From Janibacter sp. HTCC2649 (GTDB lineage: Bacteria > Actinomycetota > Actinomycetes > Actinomycetales > Dermatophilaceae): a stretch of 64,000 bases of DNA. The notes below the pieces were generated by a model. The model saw only the letters and a program-made list of their open reading frames with translations. It did no database searches and was not told the DNA's origin. Shown one piece after another: positions 17,685 to 26,622 of the stretch (positions are counted from its first letter, which is position 1; every line of letters starts with the position of its first letter). Both the position numbers and the translations under genes were made by a program. The stretch is from positions 4,157,783 through 4,221,782 of the forward strand of contig NZ_CH672413.1 in assembly GCF_000152705.1 (NCBI RefSeq), read 5' to 3'.

Positions 17685-19574
17685 ATGCCCACTGCCACGC
17701 CCCAGATCCACACTGCCGCCGACGAGGCGATCGATGAGCACATCTTCAATGACCGCTCGCTGAGCGTTGCCCATCTCTTCCGTGAACGTGTCGCCCTCAG
17801 CCCCGACAAGGCCGCCTTCATGTACGCGAAGGTCGGCGCGGGAGCAGACGGAGCGGACGAGTGGGTCAACGTCCCCTGGACCGAGCTGCAGACCAGGGTC
17901 AACGCCATCGGAGCCGGTCTCGTCGCCCTCGGCGTCGGACCCGAGGAGCGCGTCGGCATCGCGTCCGGCACCTGCTACGAGTGGGCCATCGCCGACCTCG
18001 GCATCATGGTGTGCGGTGGCGTCACGACGACGATCTACCCCACGACGATCGACGATGACGTCGCCTTCATCATCAGTGACTCCCTGAGCAAGGTCATCTT
18101 CGCCGAGAACGCCGACCAGGTCGCCAAGCTCCGCCGGATCCAGAACCTGATCCCCGGCGTGAGCAAGGTCGTGACCTTTGACCCCGAAGCCGCCACCGGC
18201 GAGGACGACTGGGTCATCTCGCTCGACAGCCTCGAGGGTCTCGGTCGCACCGGCCTCCAGCGCGACCCCGGCCTCATCGACGAGCGCATCGACGCGATCA
18301 CCCCCGACCGTCTCGCCACGATCATCTACACCTCGGGAACGACGGGCCGTCCCAAGGGGGTCCGGCTCAAGCACAAGAGCTTCGTCTACGAGGCTGCGGC
18401 GATGCACGCGGCGGGCCTGCTGAGGGAGGACGACCTCCAGTACCTCTGGCTGCCCCTGGCGCACATCTTCGGCAAGGTCCTGCTCACGGTTCCCCTCCAG
18501 ACAGGTCTGACGACGGCCATCGACGGCCGGATCGACAAGATCGTCGACAACCTCGCCGTCGTGCACCCGACCCTGATGGGTGCGGCCCCGCGCATCTTCG
18601 AGAAGGCCTACGGCCGGATCAGCCTGATGATGGAGCAGGAGGGCGGCGCCAAGCTCAAGCTCTTCACCTGGGCCGGTGGCGTCGGCCGCGAGGTCAGCGA
18701 GCTGCGCGAGCAGGGCAAGGAGCCGAGTGGCCTGCTCGCCATCAAGCATGGCCTCGCCGACAAGATCATCATGAGCAAGATCCGCGAGCGCTTCGGCGGC
18801 AAGATCCGCTACTTCATCTCCGGCTCGGCGGCGCTGAACCAGGACATCGCTCGCTGGTTCGACTCCATGGGCCTGCCCATCCTCGAGGGCTACGGCCTGA
18901 CCGAGTCGACTGCTGGCGCATTCATCGTCCGGCCGGGAGCCCTGAGGTACGGCTCGGTCGGCTGGCCCTTCCCGGGTTCGGAGGCCAAGATCGCCGAGGA
19001 CGGCGAGGTGCTGCTCAAGGGCGACCACATCATGGACGGCTACCACAACAACCCCGAGGCCACGGCCGAGGTGCTCGAGGCCGACGGCTGGTTCCACACG
19101 GGCGACATCGGTGAGATCGACGAACGCGGCTTCCTCAAGATCACCGACCGCAAGAAGGACCTCTTCAAGACCTCCGGTGGCAAGTACGTCGCGCCGTCGG
19201 TCATCGAGTCGACCTTCAAGGGACTCTGCCCCTACGTGAGCCAGTTCCTCGTCTATGGCGCGGATCGCAACTTCGTCTCCGCGCTCGTCACCCTCGACCC
19301 GGACGCCATCCAGGGCTGGGCCGCGGCCAACGGGCTGGGCGACCGGACCTACGCCGAGATCGTGACCTCCGACAAGGCGCACGAGATGGTCCAGGGCTAC
19401 GTCGACGAGCTCAACTCCGGGCTCAACCGCTGGGAGACGATCAAGAAGTTCTCGATCCTCGACTCCGACCTCACCGTCGACAGCGGCGAGCTCACCCCGA
19501 GCCTGAAGCTCAAGCGCAAGGTCGTCACCGAGCGCTACCAGGACACCTTGGACGCCCACTACGCCGGCAGCTGA
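17685..19574 (+). CDS. Long-chain fatty-acid-CoA ligase (FadD15/ACSL type)
   Basis: This 629-residue AMP-forming ligase activates fatty acids to acyl-CoA. The AMP-binding P-loop is YTSGTTGRPKGVRL. The YGLTEST motif, the GDIGEIDERGFLKITDRKKD signature and the lysine-bearing C-terminal domain follow. The insert and C-terminus match the long-chain ACSL branch (FadD15 of mycobacteria) rather than short-chain enzymes. Three in-frame ATGs exist (17667, 17676, 17685); 17685 has GAGG at a good distance. The gene stands alone between a DUF4442 gene and a strong terminator. Confidence 0.9.
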   Translation: MPTATPQIHTAADEAIDEHIFNDRSLSVAHLFRERVALSPDKAAFMYAKVGAGADGADEWVNVPWTELQTRVNAIGAGLVALGVGPEERVGIASGTCYEWAIADLGIMVCGGVTTTIYPTTIDDDVAFIISDSLSKVIFAENADQVAKLRRIQNLIPGVSKVVTFDPEAATGEDDWVISLDSLEGLGRTGLQRDPGLIDERIDAITPDRLATIIYTSGTTGRPKGVRLKHKSFVYEAAAMHAAGLLREDDLQYLWLPLAHIFGKVLLTVPLQTGLTTAIDGRIDKIVDNLAVVHPTLMGAAPRIFEKAYGRISLMMEQEGGAKLKLFTWAGGVGREVSELREQGKEPSGLLAIKHGLADKIIMSKIRERFGGKIRYFISGSAALNQDIARWFDSMGLPILEGYGLTESTAGAFIVRPGALRYGSVGWPFPGSEAKIAEDGEVLLKGDHIMDGYHNNPEATAEVLEADGWFHTGDIGEIDERGFLKITDRKKDLFKTSGGKYVAPSVIESTFKGLCPYVSQFLVYGADRNFVSALVTLDPDAIQGWAAANGLGDRTYAEIVTSDKAHEMVQGYVDELNSGLNRWETIKKFSILDSDLTVDSGELTPSLKLKRKVVTERYQDTLDAHYAGS

Positions 19575-19584
19575 CCCCTTCCAC

Positions 19585-19640
19585 TTCGTGCCCCAAACGG
19601 ACGCTGCGAGCGCAGCGAGCGTGTCCGTTTGGGGCACGAA
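19585..19640. terminator. Bidirectional terminator, 18-bp stem
   Basis: The arms 19585-19602 and 19623-19640 are a perfect 18-bp inverted repeat (TTCGTGCCCCAAACGGAC and complement) with a second small stem in the loop. They lie between the ligase stop (19574) and the stop of the converging methyltransferase (19646), so the hairpin should end both transcripts. Confidence 0.8.
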
Positions 19641-19645
19641 CTGGA

Positions 19646-20266
19646 TCAGTCCTCGATGAGGGGGACGAAACGGTAGGCCCCGTGGATCTCGACCCGAGCG
19701 TCATCCAGCCGTCCTGCTGGGTATGCCGCCCGCTCACCTTCGCTGCCCGCGTCCCGGTCGCGCGTCACCTTGTGCATCCACCTGAGCACCGGAATCACCA
19801 TGACGCCACCGGGCACGAGCTGGTCGACGAGAACCCGGGGGAGGGTCCGCGCCTGCGCCGACACGAGGATCCGGTCGAAGGGGCCGTCGCTGGGTGAGCC
19901 CAGGACTCCCGGAGCGGCCAGCGTGAGGTGAGCCCACGGCATACCCGCTCGGTCGAGGTTGACCGCGCCGGTCTTGCGGAGCTCGGGCACCCGTTCGACG
20001 CCGATCACTGAGCCCGACGGGCCGGTGAGGTGGGCAAGCAACGCGGTCGTCCAACCGGAGCCGGCGCCGACGTCGAGGACGCGATCGCCGGGTCGCACGC
20101 CGAGCAACTCGAGCATGGCGGACACCGTGCGGGGCTGGGAGTTCGTCTGGCCGTGCCCGATCGGCAAGGGCCCGTCACGTCCCGCGTGCCGGCGCTCGCG
20201 CAGCGGTAGGTAGTCCCGACGCGGCCGCGCGACCATCGCTTCCGCGACCTTCTCCCGTGCGTCCAT
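19646..20266 (-). CDS. Protein-L-isoaspartate O-methyltransferase-like protein
   Basis: This 206-residue PCMT-family methyltransferase has the helix QTNSQPRTVSAMLELL and the SAM-binding motif VLDVGAGSGWTTALLA, with GGVMVIPV as a later family strand. In the classical enzyme this fold repairs isoaspartyl residues. The canonical QTISQP is here QTNSQP, and the short length is typical of the divergent actinobacterial copies whose substrate is not certain. The frame is open far upstream, but the part beyond MDAREKVAEAM is the shadow of the opposite gene. Confidence 0.75.
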   Translation of the reverse strand: MDAREKVAEAMVARPRRDYLPLRERRHAGRDGPLPIGHGQTNSQPRTVSAMLELLGVRPGDRVLDVGAGSGWTTALLAHLTGPSGSVIGVERVPELRKTGAVNLDRAGMPWAHLTLAAPGVLGSPSDGPFDRILVSAQARTLPRVLVDQLVPGGVMVIPVLRWMHKVTRDRDAGSEGERAAYPAGRLDDARVEIHGAYRFVPLIED

Positions 20267-20323
20267 GACCCCAGTGTGCCCGTGACTTTGGGGCCTGCCC
20301 CGCAGCGAACGTACCCTTGGCCC

Positions 20324-22312
20324 ATGGACACCCGTACTCCTGGCGACTCCCTGTTCCCCGCGCTCGAGCCCCTGCTCGAGCAGGTGAGCAAGCCGATCCA
20401 GTACGTCGGCGGTGAGCTCAACTCGACCGTCAAGGACTGGGACTGCGGCGGGGCCAACACCGTGCGCTGGGCGCTCATGTACCCCGACGCCTACGAGGTC
20501 GGTGTCCCCAACCAGGGCTCGATGATCCTGTACGAAGTCCTCAACGAGCGCGACGGCGTCCTCTGCGAGCGCACGTATGCCGTGTGGCCCGACATGGAGG
20601 CCCTCATGCGTGCCGAGGGGGTTCCGCAGTTCACTGTCGACGCACACCGCGCGATCGGTGACTTCGACGTCCTCGGCGTCTCGTTCTCGACCGAGCTCGG
20701 CTACACCAACCTCCTCACCGCGCTCGACCTCGGCGGCATCCCGCTGCACGCGCGTGACCGCGTCGACGGCGACCCGATCGTCATTGCTGGCGGGCACGCG
20801 GCGTTCAACCCCGAGACGCTCGCCGACTTCATCGACGCCGCCATCATCGGCGACGGTGAGGAAGCCGTCCTCATGGTCACCGGCCTCATCAATGCGTGGA
20901 AACGCGAGGGTATGCCGGGGGGCCGGCGTGAGCTGCTGCTGCGCCTTGCGAAGACCGGCGGGGTCTACGTGCCCGGGTTCTATGACGTGACCTACCTGGC
21001 CGATGGCCGCATCCAGCGCATCGCGCCGACCGAGCCCGGTGTCCCGTGGCGCGTGTCGAAGCACACCGTCATGGACCTCGATGCGTGGCCGTACCCGAAG
21101 CAGCCGCTCGTGCCGCTCGCTGAGTCGGTGCACGAGCGCATGTCGGTCGAGATCTTCCGCGGTTGCACCCGTGGCTGCCGCTTCTGCCAGGCCGGCATGA
21201 TCACCCGCCCGGTGCGTGAGCGCTCCATCACCGGCATCGGCGAGATGGTCGAAAAGGGGCTCGCCGCAACGGGATTCGAAGAGGTGGGCCTGCTGTCGCT
21301 GTCGAGCGCCGACCACTCCGAGATCGCCGAGCTGACCAAGGGGCTCGCCGATCGCTACGAAGGCACCCAGACCGGACTGTCGCTTCCGTCAACTCGCGTC
21401 GACGCCTTCAACATCGACCTCGCCAACGAGCTGACCCGCAACGGGCGCCGCTCCGGGCTGACGTTCGCCCCCGAGGGTGGCAGCGAGCGGATCCGCAAGG
21501 TGATCAACAAGATGGTCACCGAGGAGGACCTCATCAAGACCGTCTCGGCGGCCTACGGAGCAGGCTGGCGCAACGTCAAGCTCTACTTCATGTGCGGCCT
21601 CCCGACCGAGACCGACGAGGACGTCCTCCAGATCGCCGAGCTCGCCAAGAAGGTCATCGAGACCGGGCGTCAGGTCAGTGGCCGCAAGGACATCCGCTGC
21701 ACCGTGTCGATCGGTGGCTTCGTGCCCAAGCCGCACACCCCGTTCCAGTGGGTCGCGCAGCTCTCGGCCGATGAGACCGACGCCCGACTCACGAAGTTGC
21801 GCGACGCCATCCGCGCCGACAAGCGGTTCGGGTCATCGATCGGCTTCCGCTACCACGACGGCAAGCCCGGCATCGTCGAGGGACTCCTGTCCCGCGGTGA
21901 CCGCCGCGTGGGCGCCGTCATCGAGCAGGTGTGGCGCGACGGCGGACGCTTCGACGGGTGGAGCGAGCACTTCTCCTACGAGAAGTGGATGACCGCTGCC
22001 GACAAGGCGTTCGCCGCGAGCGAGTGGCCGATCGACGTCGACTGGTACACGACGCGCGAGCGTGAGGAGTCCGAGGTCCTGCCCTGGGACGTCGTCGACT
22101 CCGGCCTCGACAAGGAATGGCTCTGGCAGGACTGGCTCGACTCTCTCGACGAGACCGAGGTCGACGACTGCCGCTGGACTCCCTGCTTCGACTGTGGCGT
22201 CTGCCCGCAGATGGGCACCGAGATCGAGATCGGCCCGACTGGCAAGGTGCTCCTACCCCTCACGATCCTCGGTGCAGGCAAGGCCGGCATGGCCGAACAC
22301 ACCCACGCCTGA
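20324..22312 (+). CDS. B12-binding radical SAM protein, TIGR03960 family
   Basis: The 662-residue protein combines an N-terminal cobalamin-binding-like domain (ADFD-type stretch around IVIAGGHAAFNPE) with a radical SAM domain. The [4Fe-4S] motif is FRGCTRGCRFCQAG, with cysteines near residues 281, 285 and 288. A C-terminal segment rich in Trp/Cys ends in CFDCGVCPQMG. TIGR03960 proteins are almost always followed directly by a TIGR03936/DUF2344 partner and an RNase E/G gene. Here the partner is 6 kb away (28469). The exact modification catalysed is unknown. Confidence 0.92.
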   Translation: MDTRTPGDSLFPALEPLLEQVSKPIQYVGGELNSTVKDWDCGGANTVRWALMYPDAYEVGVPNQGSMILYEVLNERDGVLCERTYAVWPDMEALMRAEGVPQFTVDAHRAIGDFDVLGVSFSTELGYTNLLTALDLGGIPLHARDRVDGDPIVIAGGHAAFNPETLADFIDAAIIGDGEEAVLMVTGLINAWKREGMPGGRRELLLRLAKTGGVYVPGFYDVTYLADGRIQRIAPTEPGVPWRVSKHTVMDLDAWPYPKQPLVPLAESVHERMSVEIFRGCTRGCRFCQAGMITRPVRERSITGIGEMVEKGLAATGFEEVGLLSLSSADHSEIAELTKGLADRYEGTQTGLSLPSTRVDAFNIDLANELTRNGRRSGLTFAPEGGSERIRKVINKMVTEEDLIKTVSAAYGAGWRNVKLYFMCGLPTETDEDVLQIAELAKKVIETGRQVSGRKDIRCTVSIGGFVPKPHTPFQWVAQLSADETDARLTKLRDAIRADKRFGSSIGFRYHDGKPGIVEGLLSRGDRRVGAVIEQVWRDGGRFDGWSEHFSYEKWMTAADKAFAASEWPIDVDWYTTREREESEVLPWDVVDSGLDKEWLWQDWLDSLDETEVDDCRWTPCFDCGVCPQMGTEIEIGPTGKVLLPLTILGAGKAGMAEHTHA

Positions 22313-22315
22313 CCG

Positions 22316-22846
22316 ATGTCAGGGCGACCGGTCGGGACCTCTGTGACGAGTCGGGGGTCCCTGAGGCCCCGACTCGTCACAGATTGGGCGACTCGTGGCG
22401 GCACCATCCGCCCGGTCGGCAACAGCAGCGACCTGGACGACCTCATCGCGCTGCGACTTGCATGGAAGCCTGCGTCCGATGACACCCAGGCCGATGCCCT
22501 GGCCGACGACATGCGTTCCTGGTGGGAACGCAACGGCGCTGGAAGGCGAGCGTGGATCGCGAGGGGAGCAGGCGGCATACCCGTCGGCATGGCCAACGCG
22601 GCCATCTTCGAACGCATGCCGGTCCCGGGAACGGGGTCAGCGCGGTGGATCTACGTCGCCAATGTCTTCGTCCTGCCGGAGCACCGCAGGCAGGGCATTG
22701 CCGCCGACCTCATGAACGCGCTTGTCGAATGGGCTCGCGCCGAGGGCATGGTGCGCATCGTCCTCGCACCGAGCGAGATGTCGATCCCGTTCTATGCCTC
22801 ACTCGGGTTCCGGCCTGCTGACGACCTCATGCGCCTGGACCTGTGA
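22316..22846 (+). CDS. GNAT family N-acetyltransferase (start uncertain)
   Basis: The domain runs from TIRPVGNSSDLDDLIALR (about nt 22407) to the end. The acetyl-CoA loop is in VFVLPEHRRQGIAADLM, with the final FYASLGFRPADD strand-helix. The acceptor substrate is unknown. No ATG, GTG or TTG lies in frame directly before the domain; only ATG 22316 and GTG 22343 are available, and both put a strong hairpin in the coding sequence. The first ~30 residues are therefore doubtful. It is the first gene of the accessory block inserted between two normally adjacent genes. Confidence 0.75.
   Translation: MSGRPVGTSVTSRGSLRPRLVTDWATRGGTIRPVGNSSDLDDLIALRLAWKPASDDTQADALADDMRSWWERNGAGRRAWIARGAGGIPVGMANAAIFERMPVPGTGSARWIYVANVFVLPEHRRQGIAADLMNALVEWARAEGMVRIVLAPSEMSIPFYASLGFRPADDLMRLDL
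22341..22382 (+). terminator. Terminator-like hairpin inside the putative start of the GNAT gene
   Basis: A perfect 16-bp inverted repeat (22341-22356 and 22367-22382) with a 10-base loop lies 28 bp after the radical SAM stop. It probably ends that transcript. If the GNAT gene starts at 22316 the hairpin is inside its coding region. Confidence 0.6.
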
Positions 22847-24324
22847 CGTGCGTCTGAAGCTCCTATGTCTGTCAAGCGGTGTTGAGCCACTCGCGGTAGC
22901 GGTTAACGACTTCTGGAGTGATGTGCAGCCCTCGCTCGGTTCGGCTGATGGTTATCGTTGCTAGGCCAAGTGCGTGGGCTGCTGCTGCGAGGGTGATGTT
23001 CTTGGCCTGCCTGGTGGGGCGCAGGTCGTGGACGCCGAGGTCCTCGTGTGGCCGCGTGAGTTGCTTAAACATTTCCCGGGCGATGGCGCGTTTGAGGAGC
23101 CGCAGGATCTCTGGCGTGGACCGGCCGCGGTCACGCTGTCGCTGTACGAAGGCCTTGGTGGGCGGGTGGTTCCTGAGCCGTGCCATCGCGATGGTGTGCA
23201 ATGCGTTGTTTGCGCGTCGGTCACCCCCGCGTGACAACCGGTGGCGTGTGGTCTTGCCTGACGAGGCCGGGACGGGCGCGGTGCCACAGAGCGCGGCGAA
23301 CGAAGCCTCACTGCGCAGCCTGTCGGGGTTGCCGCCGGCGGTGATGAGCAGTTGTGCCGCGGTGGTGTTCCCAACGCCGTGGAGGTGCAGTAGATGGGGC
23401 GCGGCCTTTTCGATCATTGTGGTCCAGTTCGGTGTCGAGTTCGCTGATCTCTCGGGTCAGGCTCTGGTGGCGGCGCGCGAGGGACTTCAATGCGGTCAGG
23501 ACCAGACGTTCTTCGAGATCTGGGTGCACGCTGGGGCGGCAGGCTGCGAGCGTCTGGATCAGGCGTGCCGCGGTGAGGTTGCGATATTTTTCCCGCAGGT
23601 CGGCCGGGGACGTCACCAGTTGGTGGCGAATCTGGACCTGTGCTGCTGCTCTGGCTTTGACAGCTGAGCGCCGAGCATTGTGTAGAGCGCGAAGCGCGGT
23701 GATGTCCGCTGACTTCGCTGCCGCGGTTGCCCTACCGCTCAACATGGCCTGGGCCGCCTGGTAGGCATCCAACGGATCCGACTTGCCCTCGCGCCGGCGT
23801 ACCGCCCGCTCAGGCCGCACCACCTCGAAGACCGCGATGCCCGCCTCACCGGCCGCTCGAGTGATACCCACTCCATACGAACTGGTGCCCTCAATCCCGA
23901 TCCCCACCACCTCACCTCGACCGGTCAGGAACGCCAGGGCCTGCCGATACCCCGAAGGTGTCGTGGGGAACTCCTGGTCACCCAACTGCCTCCCCCACGA
24001 GTCAACAGCCGCGACGTGGATGGTGTCGGCGTGGGTGTCAACGCCTCCCACAAGCGTTCCGGGCTCGAGATTTGTCACTGTCATGATGGAAAGTGCCTTC
24101 CGTGTCGATTCGGTTGGTCGACGCCGGTCGGGCGAGCAGACAGGACACTGATGAGGCTTCGCCAGGCTCTTATGAGGTCATGTCCGCCCGGCCGGCGCGC
24201 GGGACCCCGAGAGTCAGGCGGTCCAGTTGATGGTCAAGCCAGCAGGCCGACAGTCAGTGCCAGAGTCATGACCCTCGGGGCAACAAACATCATCAGTGTC
24301 GGTGCCCGGTGTCACTGTGAAGGC
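22847..24324 (-). mobile_element. IS110-family element, ends not resolved
   Basis: The frameshifted transposase defines an IS110 element whose right end lies between 22847 and 22871 and whose left end lies between 24085 and 24324. IS110 elements lack clear inverted repeats and target duplications, so the borders cannot be drawn by eye. The 240 bp upstream of the transposase are GC-rich and without a gene, and would be the place for a bridge RNA in this family. No copy of the GTATGCCG octamer occurs inside. Confidence 0.6.
22872..24084 (-). pseudogene. IS110-family transposase broken by a +1 frameshift
   Basis: Two minus-strand frames together make one IS110 transposase of about 400 residues. 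The 5' part (24084 to about 23420) has the RuvC-like DEDD domain: GVDTHADTIHVA, GIEGTSSYG and SDPLDAYQAA. The 3' part (about 23417 to 22872) has the transposase-20 domain with LHLHGVGNTTAAQLL and the serine region PASSGKTTRHRLSRGG. The join lies at about 23415-23425, where one extra base separates GACCAC from ATGATC. Both halves are otherwise free of damage, so the mutation is recent or a sequence error. The C-terminus has an XRE-like tail (TISRTERGLHITPEVV). Confidence 0.85.
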
Positions 24325-24786
24325 ATGAGCCGCACCATCCAGGTCACCTTTGATGCCCACGACCCAGCCGCACTGTCGCGGTTCTGGGCCGAAGCGCTCG
24401 GCTACCTCATCCCTGGCCCACCCGGCGTGGAGCTGCCCGAGGGCGCCGATCCGTTCGAGGCATGGGCAGAGTTCCTCACGAACCTCGGCGTACCCGAGTC
24501 CCAGCACAACTCCCGGTCCGCCATCGAGGACCCCGAGGGGGGCGGGCCTCGGGTCTTCTTCCAGCAGGTGCCGGAGGACAAGACCGCCAAGAACCGCGTG
24601 CACCTCGACGTCCGGGCAGCGCCAGGACTCCAGGGCGACGAACGCATGGCGGCGCTCGAGGCCGAGTGCGAGCGCCTCGTTGCCCTTGGCGCCCAGCGGA
24701 CCCGCCGGATCGAACCCCAACCGCCCATGGAGGCGGGCTTCATCGTCATGCAGGACCCCGAGGACAACGAGTTCTGCCTCGACTGA
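24325..24786 (+). CDS. VOC (glyoxalase-like) family protein
   Basis: The 153-residue product has two beta-alpha-beta-beta-beta half-modules of the vicinal oxygen chelate fold: VTFDAHDPAALSRFWAEALGY at the start and VHLDVRA...FIVMQDPEDNEFCLD at the end. The final Asp/Glu-rich strand and the His in VHLDV are typical of the Glyoxalase_6 group, which includes many uncharacterised actinobacterial proteins. The substrate is not predictable. It lies just beyond the IS110 left end; no ribosome binding site is obvious. Confidence 0.82.
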   Translation: MSRTIQVTFDAHDPAALSRFWAEALGYLIPGPPGVELPEGADPFEAWAEFLTNLGVPESQHNSRSAIEDPEGGGPRVFFQQVPEDKTAKNRVHLDVRAAPGLQGDERMAALEAECERLVALGAQRTRRIEPQPPMEAGFIVMQDPEDNEFCLD

Positions 24787-24840
24787 GGGGGGGCGACTGA
24801 GGGTTCGGTCAGGGCTCACTCGGGGACGCTCCTGATTCCC

Positions 24841-25200
24841 GTGACGCGCCCCGGTCGCGAGGCTGGCTCCATGCCCTGGTTCGCCCTCCTGCTCACCGTC
24901 TGGCTCGTCTGCGCCGGCCGGGCGCGTCGCCCTCGCGGTGATCGCTGGCGGATTCGTCTGTATGCCGTGACGCTGGTCCCCGTGTCAGTCCTGGTCCTTG
25001 TGGGGGTCCTGCTCGCCATCCAGTCGGTCGTCGGGGGGCCGTCCGAAGGCGCTCTTCCTGCGACGCTGCCCTATGCGCAATGGCTCGGACTGGTGACCAA
25101 CCTCGTCGTGGCCGACATCGTCCTCCAGCGTCGCGCGCCCGCCCACAGGTTCACGAGGCATTCACTTTCGGATCGGCCTCCGGCCCTCGTCCGTGACTAG
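24841..25200 (+). CDS. Small hypothetical membrane protein
   Basis: This protein has 119 residues from GTG 24841 or 109 from ATG 24871. Three hydrophobic segments are visible (WFALLLTVWLVCAG, LYAVTLVPVSVLVLVGVLLAI, WLGLVTNLVVADIVL), separated by Arg-rich loops. No family was recognised. Codon use is like the neighbours, with a GTATGCCG octamer at 24960, so it is probably a real resident gene. It ends 37 bp before the secreted enzyme gene. Confidence 0.5.
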   Translation: MTRPGREAGSMPWFALLLTVWLVCAGRARRPRGDRWRIRLYAVTLVPVSVLVLVGVLLAIQSVVGGPSEGALPATLPYAQWLGLVTNLVVADIVLQRRAPAHRFTRHSLSDRPPALVRD

Positions 25201-25237
25201 GTTGAGGGCACCCTGGATCCCTGACGAAGGAACACCC

Positions 25238-26443
25238 ATGTCTTTCGCTCGAGCCGTCATCATCGGCGCCGCAGCCCTGCTCGCCATCGCTCCGCTGGCC
25301 GCTGCCAGCTCCGCCTCCGGCGCGCCCGCCCAGCCCGGCAACGGTCAGGACCTGCGCGTCGCGACCTACAACCTCTCGCTCAACCGCAACACCGCGGGGC
25401 AGATCGTCACCGACCTGTCCACCCCCGACAACGCCCAGGCCAAGGCCGTCGCCGAAGTCATCCAGCGCGCCAACCCCGACGTCGTCCTGCTCAACGAGTT
25501 CGACTACGTCGAGGGCGGCACCGCAGTCGACCTCTTCCGCGACAACTACCTCGGCGTTGCCCACAACGGCGCAGCCGCCGTCGACTACCCCTACGCCTAC
25601 ACCGCCCCGGTCAACACCGGTGTCCCGAGCGGCTTCGACCTCAACAACGACGGCACGGTCGGCGGCGGCGACGACGCCTACGGCTTCGGACTCTTCCCGG
25701 GTCAGTACGGCATGGTCGTCCTGTCCAAGTACCCCATCCAGACCGACGGCATCCGCACCTTCCAGCACTTCCGCTGGAAGGACATGCCCGGCAACGTCCT
25801 CCCGACCGACTGGTACTCGCCGGAGGAGCAGGACATCTTCCGCCTCTCGAGCAAGTCGCACTGGGACATCCCGGTCACGGTGGGCAAGCGCACGGTCCAC
25901 GTCCTCGCCGCACACCCGACACCGCCGAGCTTCGATGGTCCCGAGGACCGCAACGGTCGCCGCAACCACGACGAGATCCGGTTCTGGGCGGACTACATCA
26001 CGCCCGGCAAGGGTGGCTACATCTACGACGACCAGGGCGCTCGCGGTGGGCTCAACCCGAGTTCGAGCTTCGTCGTCCTCGGCGACTACAACGCGGACCC
26101 GCTCGACGGTGACTCCTACGGCGCCGCGATCAACCAGCTCCTGACGAGCAAACGGATCACCGACCCGCAGGCCACGTCCGAGGGCGCCGTCGAGGCGTCG
26201 CAGCTCCAGGGCGGCGCGAACCTCACCCACAAGGGAGACCCGAAGTTCGACACGGCCGACTTCTCGGACAGCGCCCCCGGCAACCTCCGTGTCGACTACA
26301 CGCTGCTGTCGAAGTCGTTCGCGGTGCGTGACGCCGGTGTCTTCTGGCCGGTCCAGGCCGACCCGCTGTCCCGCCTCACCGGCGTCTTCCCGTTCCCGAC
26401 GAGCGATCACCGTCTCGTCTGGGCGGATGTCACCTTGCGCTGA
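25238..26443 (+). CDS. Secreted endonuclease/exonuclease/phosphatase (EEP) family protein
   Basis: This 401-residue protein has a cleavable-type signal peptide (hydrophobic residues about 5-20 ending in Ala-rich ASSASGA). The EEP fold follows: VATYNLSLNRN (metal Asn), LLNEFDYV (catalytic Glu), AAHPTPPSFDG (His), LGDYNADPLDG (Asp/Asn) and the final SDHRLVWAD (Asp-His). The family covers extracellular DNases and phosphodiester- or phosphatase-type enzymes, and which one applies cannot be told. It is a single gene with a strong terminator downstream. Confidence 0.87.
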   Translation: MSFARAVIIGAAALLAIAPLAAASSASGAPAQPGNGQDLRVATYNLSLNRNTAGQIVTDLSTPDNAQAKAVAEVIQRANPDVVLLNEFDYVEGGTAVDLFRDNYLGVAHNGAAAVDYPYAYTAPVNTGVPSGFDLNNDGTVGGGDDAYGFGLFPGQYGMVVLSKYPIQTDGIRTFQHFRWKDMPGNVLPTDWYSPEEQDIFRLSSKSHWDIPVTVGKRTVHVLAAHPTPPSFDGPEDRNGRRNHDEIRFWADYITPGKGGYIYDDQGARGGLNPSSSFVVLGDYNADPLDGDSYGAAINQLLTSKRITDPQATSEGAVEASQLQGGANLTHKGDPKFDTADFSDSAPGNLRVDYTLLSKSFAVRDAGVFWPVQADPLSRLTGVFPFPTSDHRLVWADVTLR

Positions 26444-26465
26444 ACCGTCCCGCAGGACAGGCGTT

Positions 26466-26506
26466 CAGGTATGCCGTGGCACCCGACGGGTGCCACGGAA
26501 TACCTG
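26466..26506. terminator. Terminator built on a GTATGCCG copy
   Basis: The arms 26466-26484 and 26488-26506 form a 19-bp stem with one mismatch and a 3-base loop, 22 bp after the EEP stop. The left arm holds GTATGCCG (26469) and the right arm a one-base variant of its complement. It probably terminates the EEP transcript. Confidence 0.75.
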
Positions 26507-26622
26507 TGTTCGTGGCCCTGCCACGGGGAGTGCTCCCCATGGTGAGGCGGGCCGCCACGCCCTAATCTCAGGGCAGAGGTTCGGCGGGGGACGCCGAACC
26601 CATGCGAGAGGACGACGCTGTC

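Noticed and set aside
23405..23430. Programmed frameshift in the IS110 transposase
   Set aside because: The shift needed is +1, no slippery heptamer is placed correctly, and the family normally has one frame.
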